Positions 35,801 to 43,427 of a DNA stretch of 61,285 nt are shown here, in pieces. Where the stretch lies: contig NZ_JAGXJN010000046.1 of assembly GCF_019091455.1 (NCBI RefSeq), positions 1 through 61,285 on the forward strand, given 5' to 3'. This DNA comes from Chitinophaga sp. GbtcB8 (GTDB lineage Bacteria; Bacteroidota; Bacteroidia; Chitinophagales; Chitinophagaceae). Position 1 is the first letter of the stretch. Each line of letters starts with the position of its first letter. The notes beneath the pieces are model-generated. The model ran no database searches, was not told where the DNA came from, and was given only the letters and a program-made list of their open reading frames with translations. A program made the translations under genes and the position numbers.

Positions 35801-36190
35801 CAGGCCGTACCTTCGGCAGCTATGTATTATAATGATCAGCAGCCGGATAAGATCTTTTACCAGGGACTGGCCCTGCTGCGGCTGAACCGTACTGCAGAAG
35901 CGCACAGCCGGTTTAATAAGCTGATAGACTATGGGGAGCAGCATTTATTTGATGAGGTAAAGATCGATTACTTTGCCGTGTCGCTGCCTGACCTGCTGAT
36001 ATGGGACGATGACCTGAACCGCCGTAACCGCCTGCATTGCCACTACCTGATCGGTTTAGGGCAGCTGGGCTTGGGTAAAAAGCCACAGGCTAAAAAGATG
36101 TTTGAGCAGATCCTGACAGCAGACCAGTATCATACCGGTGCGCATATTCACCTGGGAATGGTGCTGCAGCCTACCTTACAATTAAGCTAA
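32876..36190 (+). CDS. DUF5107 protein with C-terminal TPR array
   Basis: 1104 residues, no signal peptide. The N-terminal half (about 25-340) is the DUF5107 beta-rich domain, related in fold to mutarotase-like carbohydrate-binding proteins: GGRIQRAYDKVKQRHFVYHN, GGIEFNWPQHHRPGTYEPVDW, FLWWAHPAVHVNE. From about residue 480 to the end are TPR-type helical pairs (EPYYNLGLCLRWQQRLTEAY; APYYLGNYWYHFRQYEKAIA). These proteins often sit beside sugar transporters, as here, and may process or sense sugars; the reaction is unproven. A two-way terminator follows. Confidence 0.85.
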   Translation: MEVKAWQQAVRIPTYGIGQPEKHPVFLEKRVYQGSSGAVYPYPVVEKILDEKTDQEWQAVFLENDYLLIMILPELGGRIQRAYDKVKQRHFVYHNQVIKPALVGLTGPWISGGIEFNWPQHHRPGTYEPVDWSIEHFADGSVTVWCSELERMFRTKGMAGFTLYPDKAYMEIKVQLYHRTPLPQTFLWWAHPAVHVNEHSQSVFPPDVHAVFDHGKRDVSRFPVATGTYYKVDYSAGVDISRYRNIPVPTSYMAITSNYDFVGGYEHDTQGGLLHVANHHVSPGKKQWTWGNSDFGLAWDRNLTDEDGPYIELMCGVYTDNQPDFSWLMPYEEKSFTQYFMPYSQVGLVKNASKDLVMNLEVSNGTAMLKLYATGVFPQSRIVLYDQGTEIWSRTADLLPAAYLEEAIALTDAGESTRYRIAIYNQQGKLMLEWQPAPDTIQAMPLAARAALAPADITEIEQLYLTGLHLEQYRHATYNPVDYYQEGLRRDPGDVRCNNALGKWYLRRLLLEDAEKCFRRAIDTLTSRNPNPYDGEPYYNLGLCLRWQQRLTEAYGAFYKGAWNAAWQPAGYYQLALISATRQNWDAALDEATRSLHGNWHHHKTRHLLISILRQQGKQAAALELANASLQLDHFNTGAHFEKYLLTNDQKVLQELQVLLRGNIHNYIEFALDYQAAGMYAEALQLLQAGIDQQTSVYPLAWYFMASAAWEAGNTAAAHNYWKKAAQAAPDYCFPHQQEAALALQLAIQQHPEDARAPYYLGNYWYHFRQYEKAIACWEKARQLDDRFTTVHRNLALALYNKRNQPAEATASLEKAFELDETDARICMELDQLYKRLNKPAATRLLMLEKYPALVNDRDDLFLEKITLYNLLGRHQEAYNLLMQRNFHPWEGGEGKVTFQYVYSLVSMAKAAINAADYTKALQLLEQARQYPHNLGEGKLYGAQENDIDYWSGCAYAGLGKTAEAKACWERAATGQAVPSAAMYYNDQQPDKIFYQGLALLRLNRTAEAHSRFNKLIDYGEQHLFDEVKIDYFAVSLPDLLIWDDDLNRRNRLHCHYLIGLGQLGLGKKPQAKKMFEQILTADQYHTGAHIHLGMVLQPTLQLS

Positions 36191-36212
36191 GCGCGCAGGT
36201 CGCTAAAAATAC

Positions 36213-36244
36213 AAAGGGTCCCGGTGCAAATACCGGGACCCTTT
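36213..36244. terminator. bidirectional terminator between the DUF5107 gene and the suf operon
   Basis: A perfect 13 bp stem AAAGGGTCCCGGT (36213-36225) with its complement (36232-36244), 6-base loop. It sits between convergent genes and serves the suf operon end on the minus strand. Confidence 0.75.
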
Positions 36245-36265
36245 GCTGTAACTAAAGAATTATTT

Positions 36266-36577
36266 CTACATGAACCCCAGCTCCAGCCGGGCCTCTTCTG
36301 TCATCATTTCCTTGGTCCAGGGCGGGTCAAAAGTAAGGTGCACATCTACATCGCTCACCCCTTCAATGGCACGCACTTTCTGGTCTACCTCCATTATAAT
36401 ATCGCCGGCAACGGGGCAGCCCGGGGCGGTAAGGGTCATGGTGATGCCTATGCGGTTATTTTCGCCGATCTTAATTTCATATACCAGTCCCAGCTCAAAG
36501 ATATTCACCGGTATCTCCGGGTCATATACGGTTCTGAGCGTGGCTTCTATCTGATCCCGTAAGCTAAGTTCTTCCAT
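36266..36577 (-). CDS. sufT: SufT/PaaD-like MIP18 protein (DUF59)
   Basis: 103 residues. DUF59 motifs: TLRTVYDPEIPVNIFELGLV, LTAPGCPVAGDI with the conserved Cys, and VHLTFDPPWTKEMM. SufT-type proteins assist maturation or delivery of Fe-S clusters. It is the last gene of the suf operon, 22 bp after sufE, ahead of the terminator. The symbol is given by context and family. Confidence 0.87.
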   Translation of the reverse strand: MEELSLRDQIEATLRTVYDPEIPVNIFELGLVYEIKIGENNRIGITMTLTAPGCPVAGDIIMEVDQKVRAIEGVSDVDVHLTFDPPWTKEMMTEEARLELGFM

Positions 36578-36599
36578 GTTTTTAGTATTGAATTGTACG

Positions 36600-37025
36600 T
36601 TAACTTTCCATTTTTGCCTTGTAGGCTACTGCATACAGCTTCATTTGTTTAAGCATGCTCAGTAAGCCGTTGGATCGGGTAGGGGACAGGTGGCTGCGCA
36701 GGCCGATGGCGTCAATGAAATAAATCTCTGTGGCTGCAATATCCTTAGGTGTCTGGCCGGAGAGTACGGATATCATAAGGCTGATGAGGCCTTTGGTGAT
36801 CACGGCGTCACTGTCGCCGGTGAAAAAAAGTTTGCCGTCTTTTAATTCCGTATGCAGCCACACTCTTGACTGACAGCCTTTGATCAGGTTATCGTCGGTT
36901 TTATATTGTTCTGCTATCAGCGGCAGCTCTTTTCCCAGTTGAATAATGTATTCGTATTTATCCATCCATTCTTCCATCATGGAAAAATCCGCTACCAGCT
37001 CATCCTGTTTTTCGTTGATCGTCAT
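36600..37025 (-). CDS. sufE: SufE sulfur-acceptor protein
   Basis: 141 residues. SufE family core: DKYEYIIQLGKELPLI, the catalytic cysteine in NLIKGCQSRVWL and the C-terminal GLRSHLSPTRSNGLLSMLKQ signature. It accepts persulfide sulfur from SufS and hands it to SufB. It lies 13 bp downstream of sufS. Confidence 0.93.
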   Translation of the reverse strand: MTINEKQDELVADFSMMEEWMDKYEYIIQLGKELPLIAEQYKTDDNLIKGCQSRVWLHTELKDGKLFFTGDSDAVITKGLISLMISVLSGQTPKDIAATEIYFIDAIGLRSHLSPTRSNGLLSMLKQMKLYAVAYKAKMES

Positions 37026-37038
37026 TTTCGTCGGTTAT

Positions 37039-38289
37039 TTAGCGCAGCATGGCGGCAGCCCTGTTTACGGCAGCTACCAGCTTATCCACTTCTTCAAAAG
37101 TATTGTAAAAGGAGAGGGAGGCGCGTACGGTCCCGGGTATCTTAAACAGGTCCATTAAAGGTTCTGTACAATGGTGGCCTGTACGTACGGCAATGCCCTG
37201 TTTGTCCAGCAGCTCACCCAGGTCATAGGGATGAATATCATCCACCAGGAAAGAGATAGCGCCGGAGCGGTGTGCGGCCTGTCCTATAAAACGTATGCCG
37301 GGCACCTGCTGTAATGCCTGTAGGGCATATTCCATCAGCTGCTCTTCATACTGCTGTATTTTTTCCAGCCCTACCTGCTGCAGGTAGTTTAAGGCAGCAG
37401 CTAAGCCAATAGCGCCGGATACATCCGGGGTGCCGGCTTCAAATTTATAAGGGAGCTCGTTATAGATCGTTTTGGCAAAGGTCACGGTCTTGATCATATC
37501 GCCACCGCCCTGGTAAGGGGGCATTTTATTCAGCCAGGCCTCTTTTCCATACAGCACGCCAATACCGGTAGGGCCGTATATTTTATGGCCGGAAAAGGCC
37601 AGGAAATCAGGCTGCAGCTCCTGCACATCTATGGTAATGTGCTGAATGGCCTGTGCAGCATCCAGTAATACGGGTATATTACGTGCATGCGCCTGTGTAA
37701 TAATGTCCTTTACCGGGTTAATGGTGCCCATGGTATTGGATACATATGTTACAGCTACTATTTTCACGCGCTCATCCAGCAGCCGGGAAAATTCGTCCAT
37801 CAGCAGCTCGCCCCTTTCATTAATGGGGATCACCTTCAGTTCTGCGCCTTTTTCTTCGCAGATCATTTGCCAGGGAACAATGTGGGAATGATGCTCCATG
37901 GTGGAGATGAGCACCACATCGCCCCCTTGCAGGAAGGTGCGGCCAAAGCTGCTGGCTACCAGGTTAATACTGTCAGTAGTGCCTTTGGTAAAAATAACTT
38001 CGTGGCTGTATTGTGCGTTGATGTAACCGGCGGCAGTTTTGCGGGCTTCTTCGTAAGCATCTGTAGCTTTTTGGCTCAGGTGGTGTACGCCGCGGTGCAC
38101 ATTGCTGTTATACCCGGTATAATATTGCTCCAGCGTATCCAGCACCACCTGCGGCTTTTGGGTTGTAGCGCCATTATCAAGATACACTAAGGGTAAACCA
38201 TACACGGTGGCTTGCTGCAACAGCGGAAAATCTTTCCGGATGCGTGCTACGTCCAATGCCGGGGCGGCGAGAGTTGATACGTTGTCCAT
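37039..38289 (-). CDS. sufS: SufS cysteine desulfurase
   Basis: 416 residues, group II NifS-like PLP enzyme. Motifs: YLDNGATTQKP, HRGVHHLSQKATDAYE, TMEHHSHIVPW, LLDAAQAIQH, the PLP lysine in SGHKIYGPTG and the catalytic Cys in RTGHHCTEPLM. It releases sulfur from cysteine as persulfide for SufE. It is separated from sufD by a 142 bp gap filled with a family A repeat. Confidence 0.95.
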   Translation of the reverse strand: MDNVSTLAAPALDVARIRKDFPLLQQATVYGLPLVYLDNGATTQKPQVVLDTLEQYYTGYNSNVHRGVHHLSQKATDAYEEARKTAAGYINAQYSHEVIFTKGTTDSINLVASSFGRTFLQGGDVVLISTMEHHSHIVPWQMICEEKGAELKVIPINERGELLMDEFSRLLDERVKIVAVTYVSNTMGTINPVKDIITQAHARNIPVLLDAAQAIQHITIDVQELQPDFLAFSGHKIYGPTGIGVLYGKEAWLNKMPPYQGGGDMIKTVTFAKTIYNELPYKFEAGTPDVSGAIGLAAALNYLQQVGLEKIQQYEEQLMEYALQALQQVPGIRFIGQAAHRSGAISFLVDDIHPYDLGELLDKQGIAVRTGHHCTEPLMDLFKIPGTVRASLSFYNTFEEVDKLVAAVNRAAAMLR

Positions 38290-38290
38290 A

Positions 38291-38440
38291 CTATTACGAT
38301 TTTCAATTACGAACTACGAAATTACGAATTACGACATCCACGCTATACCCAATTCGTAATTATTCATATCATAATTACTTTCAATGGCATTCATGAATGC
38401 TTCGCATTTCGTAATTGACAATTCGTAATTATTAATTACT
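38291..38440. repeat. family A heptad repeat inside the suf operon (sufD-sufS gap)
   Basis: CTATTAC, GATTTTC, AATTACG, AACTACG, AAATTAC, GAATTAC (38291-38332) faces AATTCGT, AATTATT (38351-38364) and ATTTCGTA, ATTGACA, ATTCGTA, ATTATTA (38406-38434). It contains the sufD stop codon (38432-38434) and could form a hairpin in the operon message. Confidence 0.8.
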
Positions 38441-39736
38441 GATCACAGTTCTGATCTCTTCTGTCAAATAGTGCTGCAGGGCGGGGATATGCACCTGGTC
38501 GGTGATATCAAAGGCAAATGCATTCACCAGCAGGTGTTTGGCTGCTTCTGCGCCAATACCGCGCGTGCGCAGGTAGAACAGGGATTCATCGCTGAACTGA
38601 CCTACGGTAAAACCGTGGCTGCATTTTACATCATCTGCATATATTTCCAGCTGGGGCTGGGAGTTGATGGTGGCCTTTTCGCTCAGCAGCAGGTTGTTGT
38701 TCTGCTGGAAAGCATTGGTCTTTTGTGCATCCTGGTGTACATGGATACGGCCGGTGAATACGCTGTTGGCGGTATCCAGCAGCACGCCCTTGTACAGCTC
38801 ATTGCTGTTGCAATGGGGTACCAGGTGGTCTACAAAAGTATGATTGTCCACATGCTGATTGCCGTTAGCCAGGTACAGGCCATGCAGGTCTGTTTCTGTA
38901 TAGCTGCCGGTCAGCGCTACGCTGGTATTATTACGGATCATGGTAGCTTGCGGCAATGCAAAGTTATAGTGGTGGTAACGGCTGTAGGTTTCCTGCCGGG
39001 CAGCGGTTTGGTTTATGTGCCGGCTGTTCTGTACAGCATTCTGGATGTTGTAATGCCATAGTTCGGCATTTTCTTCCAGCACCACTTCGTTCACGCTGTT
39101 CACAAAGGCAACTGCATCATTATGCAGGCCCAGGGTGCTTTCTATTACCGTAGCCGATGCGTGCGGATGTGCGATCCACAGGTGGCGGGGTTGCAGGAAA
39201 GCATGTTGTGTAAGCGTATATACGTGAATGATATGTAAAGGTTTATCCAGTACTGCGTTGGCTTTTAGTTCTATGAAAAGTCCGTCTGCAAAAAGCGCGG
39301 TGTTCAGCGCTGCAAAGGGCTGATCTGCCAGGTGCGGGTGTTTGTCAAAGAAGGTCTTAAAACCTTTTTGCTGAGTAGCTTCGCTTAGTTTGGTAATAGT
39401 AATATCCTTAGCGGCAGGCAGCTCAGAGAGCTCCGGTTGCAGGTGTCCGTTCACCAATACTGCACGGTAGCAGGAGAGCTCCGGGATAAAAGCGGGCGCC
39501 AGCTGTGCAGCCGTTACAGGTAATGCCTGCTGCTGCAGCACAAAAGGCTGTTCCTTTAAAACACGCTGAATGTTGGTATAGCGCCAGGCTTCTGTTTTCA
39601 GGTCGGGCAGGCCCAGTGTCCGGAACCTTGCCAGCGCATCCTGCCGCACGCCATACAGCACATCTTCCTTGGGTGTAAGCCCATTGCCCCCATCCAGGAT
39701 ATATTGGTAAAATGGTGTTGTTATATCGCTTGTCAT
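38432..39736 (-). CDS. sufD: SufD scaffold subunit
   Basis: 434 residues. SufBCD scaffold family: LPDLKTEAWRYTNIQRVL at the N-terminus, a beta-helix core (KPLHIIHVYTL; SATVIESTLGL; YTETDLHGLYLANGNQHVDN) and the C-terminal CSHGFTVGQFSDESLFYLRTRGI motif with its conserved His. It pairs with SufB and the ATPase SufC to assemble Fe-S clusters. The stop is in a family A repeat; the upstream gap to sufC holds a family C repeat. Confidence 0.95.
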   Translation of the reverse strand: MTSDITTPFYQYILDGGNGLTPKEDVLYGVRQDALARFRTLGLPDLKTEAWRYTNIQRVLKEQPFVLQQQALPVTAAQLAPAFIPELSCYRAVLVNGHLQPELSELPAAKDITITKLSEATQQKGFKTFFDKHPHLADQPFAALNTALFADGLFIELKANAVLDKPLHIIHVYTLTQHAFLQPRHLWIAHPHASATVIESTLGLHNDAVAFVNSVNEVVLEENAELWHYNIQNAVQNSRHINQTAARQETYSRYHHYNFALPQATMIRNNTSVALTGSYTETDLHGLYLANGNQHVDNHTFVDHLVPHCNSNELYKGVLLDTANSVFTGRIHVHQDAQKTNAFQQNNNLLLSEKATINSQPQLEIYADDVKCSHGFTVGQFSDESLFYLRTRGIGAEAAKHLLVNAFAFDITDQVHIPALQHYLTEEIRTVISN

Positions 39737-39741
39737 CCTTT

Positions 39742-39948
39742 TTAATTAATAATTAATAAAGAATAATTAATAATAATGGTGGCGGGTTCATCCTGCAACA
39801 TCGCTATTGTAATTATTCGTTTATTAATAAGTCCTGTAGTAATAATTAATAATTAACAATGAATAATTAATAAGTGCTACGAAAAGCAGGCTGTGAATTG
39901 AAATGCCTCTTCCTTTATTATTAATTATTCATTCTTCATAATTAATTT
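39742..39948. repeat. family C heptad repeat inside the suf operon (sufC-sufD gap)
   Basis: TTAATTA, ATAATTA, ATAAAGA, ATAATTA, ATAATAA (39742-39776) and a second array at about 39842-39876 face TTATTAT, TAATTAT, TCATTCT, TCATAAT, TAATTTA (39915-39949). The repeat fills almost all of the 210 bp gap, the largest inside the operon. Confidence 0.8.
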
Positions 39949-40702
39949 AGACATGCACCTCAGCCTCTTTCAGCCAGTCGTAGCCTTTTTCTTCCAGTTC
40001 CAGCGCCAGTTCTTTGGTGCCGGTTTTTACAATGCGGCCGTTGTACAGCACGTGTACAAAGTCGGGCACTATATAATCCAGCAGGCGTTGGTAGTGGGTA
40101 ATAACCAGGAAAGATTTTTCCGGGCCACGCAGCTTGTTCACACCACCGGCTACAATACGCAGCGCATCAATGTCCAAACCGGAATCTGTTTCATCCAGGA
40201 TGCCTAATTTGGGATCCAGCATAGCTAACTGCAGGATCTCATTACGTTTCTTTTCACCACCGGAAAAACCTTCGTTCAGGGAACGGTTCATCAGGTTGGC
40301 GTTAAATTCTACCAGCTGTTGTTTTTCTTTGGTAAGCTTCAGGAACTCTTTTGCTTCCATGGCCGGTAAACCTTTATAGGCGCGTATTTCGTTCAGGGCT
40401 GTTTTCAGGAAGTTGATGTTGGATACACCGGGTATCTCTACCGGGTACTGGAATGCCAGGAACATGCCTTCACGGGCACGGTCTTCGGGCGACAGTTCCA
40501 GCAGGTCCTTGCCGTCAAAGTTCACTTCACCCTGTGTTACAGTATAATTTTCGCGGCCTGCCAGTACAGAAGCCAGGGAGCTTTTGCCGGAACCGTTAGG
40601 TCCCATAATGGCATGCACCTCGCCTTTGCGGATCTCCAGGTCTATACCCTTCAGTATTTCTTTTCCGTCTACTTCTGCGTGCAGATTTTTAATCGTCAGC
40701 AT
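39947..40702 (-). CDS. sufC: SufC ABC-type ATPase
   Basis: 251 residues. Walker A GPNGSGKSSLAS (about 35-46), signature GFSGGEKKRNEI, Walker B LGILDETDSGLDID and the LVITHYQRLL switch with its His. It hydrolyses ATP to remodel the SufBD scaffold and is cytoplasmic, not a membrane transporter. It follows sufB by 39 bp, a gap without a repeat. Confidence 0.96.
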   Translation of the reverse strand: MLTIKNLHAEVDGKEILKGIDLEIRKGEVHAIMGPNGSGKSSLASVLAGRENYTVTQGEVNFDGKDLLELSPEDRAREGMFLAFQYPVEIPGVSNINFLKTALNEIRAYKGLPAMEAKEFLKLTKEKQQLVEFNANLMNRSLNEGFSGGEKKRNEILQLAMLDPKLGILDETDSGLDIDALRIVAGGVNKLRGPEKSFLVITHYQRLLDYIVPDFVHVLYNGRIVKTGTKELALELEEKGYDWLKEAEVHV

Positions 40703-40741
40703 GATATTGTTTGTGTTTCTCTGTTGTTTTATTCGTTATAA

Positions 40742-42187
40742 TTAACCTACGCTGCCCTCTAATGTGATGGACAGCAGCTTTTGCGCCTCTACGGCAAATT
40801 CCATGGGTAACTGGTTCAGCACTTCCTTAGCATAACCATTTACGATCAGTGCTACTGCTTTTTCCGTATCAATACCTCTTTGGTTCAGGTAAAAGATCTG
40901 GTCTTCCCCGATCTTGGAGGTAGTGGCTTCGTGCTCTACTGTGGCGCTTTTGTTCCGGGACTCAATGTAAGGGAACGTATGCGCGCCGCAACGGTTACCG
41001 ATCAGCAGGGAATCGCATTGGGTAAAGTTACGGGCATTGTGTGCACGGGGGCCTACCTGTACCAGGCCACGGTAGGTGTTCTCTCCCTGTCCGGCAGAGA
41101 TACCTTTGGAAATAATGCGGCTGCGGGTATTGCGGCCCAGGTGGTAGATCTTGGTGCCGGTATCTGCAATCTGTTTATTGCGGGTAACGGCTACAGAGTA
41201 AAACTCACCCATGGCATCATCGCCCTGCAGGATTACGCTGGGATATTTCCAGGTAATGGCGGAGCCGGTTTCTACCTGTGTCCAGGAGATCTTGCTGCTA
41301 TTACCTTTACAGATACCGCGTTTTGTTACAAAGTTGTAAATACCGCCTTTACCGTCCTTGTCGCCGGGGTACCAGTTCTGTACGGTGGAGTATTTGATTT
41401 CCGCGTGGTCCAGGGCTACCAGCTCCACAACGGCTGCGTGCAGCTGGTTCTCGTCGCGCATAGGAGCGGTACAGCCTTCCAGGTAACTTACGTAGCTGCT
41501 GTCATCAGCAATGATGAGCGTACGTTCAAACTGGCCGGTGTTCTGTGCGTTGATACGGAAGTACGTGCTCAGCTCCATGGGACAGCGCACGCCTTTAGGA
41601 ATATATACGAAAGAGCCGTCGGAGAATACCGCGGCGTTCAATGCTGCAAAAATGTTATCGGAGTGGGGAACTACCGAGCCCAGGTATTTCTTTACCAGGT
41701 CCGGGTGCTCTCTTACCGCTTCCCCAAAGGAGCAGAAGATAACGCCCATTTCCTTGAGCTTGCCTTTAAAGGTGGTAGCAACGGATACACTGTCAAACAC
41801 GGCATCTACGGCTACGCCTGACAATGCTTTCTGTTCATTCAGCGGGATACCCAGCTTTTCAAAGGTGGCCAGCAGTTCAGGGTCTACTTCATCCAGGCTG
41901 TTGAGTTGTTTTTTCTTCTTGGGAGCTGCATAGTAGGATACTTTCTGAAAGTCCATTTCAGGCATATCAAAATGCTGCCATTTCGGAAGCTGCATTTTCT
42001 TGAATGCCTGGTACCCTTTCAGACGCCATTCCAGCAGCCATTCCGGCTCTTCTTTTTTGGCAGATATAAAGCGGATCACGTCTTCATCAAGACCTGCCGG
42101 CGCTATATCCATTTCAATATCGGTGGTAAAGCCATACTCGTATTCCTTGTTGGCAATATCATCGATTATCTCGTTACTATTTCTCAT
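40742..42187 (-). CDS. sufB: SufB scaffold subunit
   Basis: 481 residues, the usual SufB length. Motifs: VPHSDNIFAALNAAVFSDGSFVYIPKGV, LSTYFRINAQNTGQFERTLI, YLEGCTAPMRDENQLHAAVVEL, GKGGIYNFVTKRG, ARNFTQCDSLLIG and the C-terminal EHEATTSKIGEDQIFYLNQRGI. It forms the SufBCD complex and receives sulfur from SufE. It lies downstream of sufA, with a family G repeat in the gap. Confidence 0.96.
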   Translation of the reverse strand: MRNSNEIIDDIANKEYEYGFTTDIEMDIAPAGLDEDVIRFISAKKEEPEWLLEWRLKGYQAFKKMQLPKWQHFDMPEMDFQKVSYYAAPKKKKQLNSLDEVDPELLATFEKLGIPLNEQKALSGVAVDAVFDSVSVATTFKGKLKEMGVIFCSFGEAVREHPDLVKKYLGSVVPHSDNIFAALNAAVFSDGSFVYIPKGVRCPMELSTYFRINAQNTGQFERTLIIADDSSYVSYLEGCTAPMRDENQLHAAVVELVALDHAEIKYSTVQNWYPGDKDGKGGIYNFVTKRGICKGNSSKISWTQVETGSAITWKYPSVILQGDDAMGEFYSVAVTRNKQIADTGTKIYHLGRNTRSRIISKGISAGQGENTYRGLVQVGPRAHNARNFTQCDSLLIGNRCGAHTFPYIESRNKSATVEHEATTSKIGEDQIFYLNQRGIDTEKAVALIVNGYAKEVLNQLPMEFAVEAQKLLSITLEGSVG

Positions 42188-42199
42188 ACTGCTTTGTGT

Positions 42200-42283
42200 G
42201 ATTTACGATCTTAGGTTGGTGATTTTAGTTTAATATGAGGATTGTTACACCCGGGCCTAAAATCGTAAACCTAAAATCCTTTA
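42200..42283. repeat. family G heptad repeat between sufA and sufB
   Basis: GATTTAC, GATCTTA, GGTTGGT, GATTTTA (42200-42227) faces CCTAAAA, TCGTAAA, CCTAAAA, TCCTTTA (42256-42283). The two sides are imperfect reverse complements, so a hairpin can form. Confidence 0.75.
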
Positions 42284-42309
42284 AAAGTTCCTTTCCTTAC
42301 CTTTTAATC

Positions 42310-42636
42310 TTATACGGCAAAACTTTCCCCGCAGCTGCAGGTCCTGGTGGCATTCGGATTGTTGAAATACAATCCTTTACCATTCAGACCGTCCGAATAG
42401 TCCAGTTCTGTGCCGTAAAGATATAAGAGGCTTTTCATTTGTACCACTATCTTAACGCCTTTATCTTCAAATACCTGGTCGCCAGTCTGTTCATCCTGTT
42501 CAAACTTAAGCACATATTCCAGGCCGGAGCAGCCGCCACCCTTTACGCCTACGCGCACAAAAGTGCCGGGTACATGATTTTCCCTTACCATCTGGTCCTT
42601 AATGTATTCACTTGCTTTTTCTGAAATGGTAATCAT
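42310..42636 (-). CDS. sufA: A-type Fe-S carrier SufA/IscA
   Basis: 108 residues, A-type carrier. Conserved cysteines: GGGCSGLEY near the middle and CSCGESF at the C-terminus, which hold iron or a cluster for delivery to target proteins. First suf gene proper; the flavoprotein gene lies upstream, separated by a family F repeat. Confidence 0.94.
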   Translation of the reverse strand: MITISEKASEYIKDQMVRENHVPGTFVRVGVKGGGCSGLEYVLKFEQDEQTGDQVFEDKGVKIVVQMKSLLYLYGTELDYSDGLNGKGLYFNNPNATRTCSCGESFAV

Positions 42637-42645
42637 ATATATCGA

Positions 42646-42721
42646 GCTTTTAGCTTTTAGAGTTTAGCTATTAGCGGCGGCTTTCAGCTTACTGCCAAAA
42701 GCGAACGGCCAACAGCTTTTA
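42646..42721. repeat. family F heptad repeat upstream of sufA
   Basis: GCTTTTA, GCTTTTA, GAGTTTA, GCTATTA (42646-42673), then a degenerate facing part (CCAAAAG, CGAACGG, CCAACAG). It fills the gap between the flavoprotein stop and the sufA start. Confidence 0.7.
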
Positions 42722-43273
42722 TTATATGGCTACGGGCCTTGCATCGGCCAGCAGCGTTATCATCTGGTCAAATTTGGTCCGGTATAAAGGTGCAAAGGTA
42801 CTGCTATCCGGCTCAAATAAATGATCTCTTAGCACAGGTACTGAAAAAGGCAGCACCCATGCGCGTAGAGCCTTGGCTACAGCATCCATGGCATTAATAC
42901 CCTGCATGGCCTGAGTGCCATTGGCCCAACTCACCAAAGCTACGACCTTTCCCGTTAAATAGGGGCGGCCATGCCTGCTGGTAAGCTCCAGCCAGTCAAG
43001 GCAGTTCTTCATTACCCCGGTCATGCTGCCATGATATAAGGGGGTAAGCCATACCTGCAGCTCCGCTTTGCAAAAAGCATCACACATGGCCTGCACACCG
43101 GCTGGTATGCCAGGTTTAGCCGGGTCAAAGAACGGTATCTCTGTGCTGGCCGGACTAAACACCTCTGTGGTAAAGCCTTTTTGACGGAACGCATCCTCAA
43201 AGTAGCCGGTTACCCGCCCCGCCGTAGCATGTGGCCGGTCATCCATGGAGCCGTTAAATATCAGGACGTTCAT
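42722..43273 (-). CDS. NAD(P)H-dependent FMN reductase-like flavoprotein
   Basis: 183 residues, flavodoxin-like fold: NVLIFNGSMDDRPHATAGRV at the N-terminus (phosphate-binding loop), WLTPLYHGSMTGVMKNCLDWL and VALVSWANGTQAMQGINAM. Such enzymes reduce FMN, azo dyes, quinones or iron. It is the first gene on the strand of the suf operon and is divergent from the SufR-like regulator, so it may belong to the same regulon. Confidence 0.83.
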   Translation of the reverse strand: MNVLIFNGSMDDRPHATAGRVTGYFEDAFRQKGFTTEVFSPASTEIPFFDPAKPGIPAGVQAMCDAFCKAELQVWLTPLYHGSMTGVMKNCLDWLELTSRHGRPYLTGKVVALVSWANGTQAMQGINAMDAVAKALRAWVLPFSVPVLRDHLFEPDSSTFAPLYRTKFDQMITLLADARPVAI

Positions 43274-43299
43274 TTAACTATCTAATTATCAGTTTGTTA

Positions 43300-43363
43300 A
43301 TTGTTGTAACGTGATAAGATCGGTTGGGATGCTTCCGCAAAGGTCGTATAACCTTACAACAAT
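43300..43363. promoter_or_regulatory. paired operator-like half-sites in the suf/regulator divergent gap
   Basis: ATTGTTGTAA (43300-43309) and its perfect reverse complement TTACAACAAT (43354-43363) are 44 bp apart, between the regulator and the flavoprotein-suf operon. A related TTTACAATAA lies at 43393. They are good candidates for binding sites of the SufR-like protein. Confidence 0.5.
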
Positions 43364-43427
43364 ATTTTTTTGAATAACACAAAATTACGACATTTACAAT
43401 AAAACAAGCAAGTACTTGGAAAATTAT

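Noticed and set aside
40880..41821. 313-codon plus-strand frame across sufB
   Set aside because: Antisense shadow of a clearly conserved SufB.
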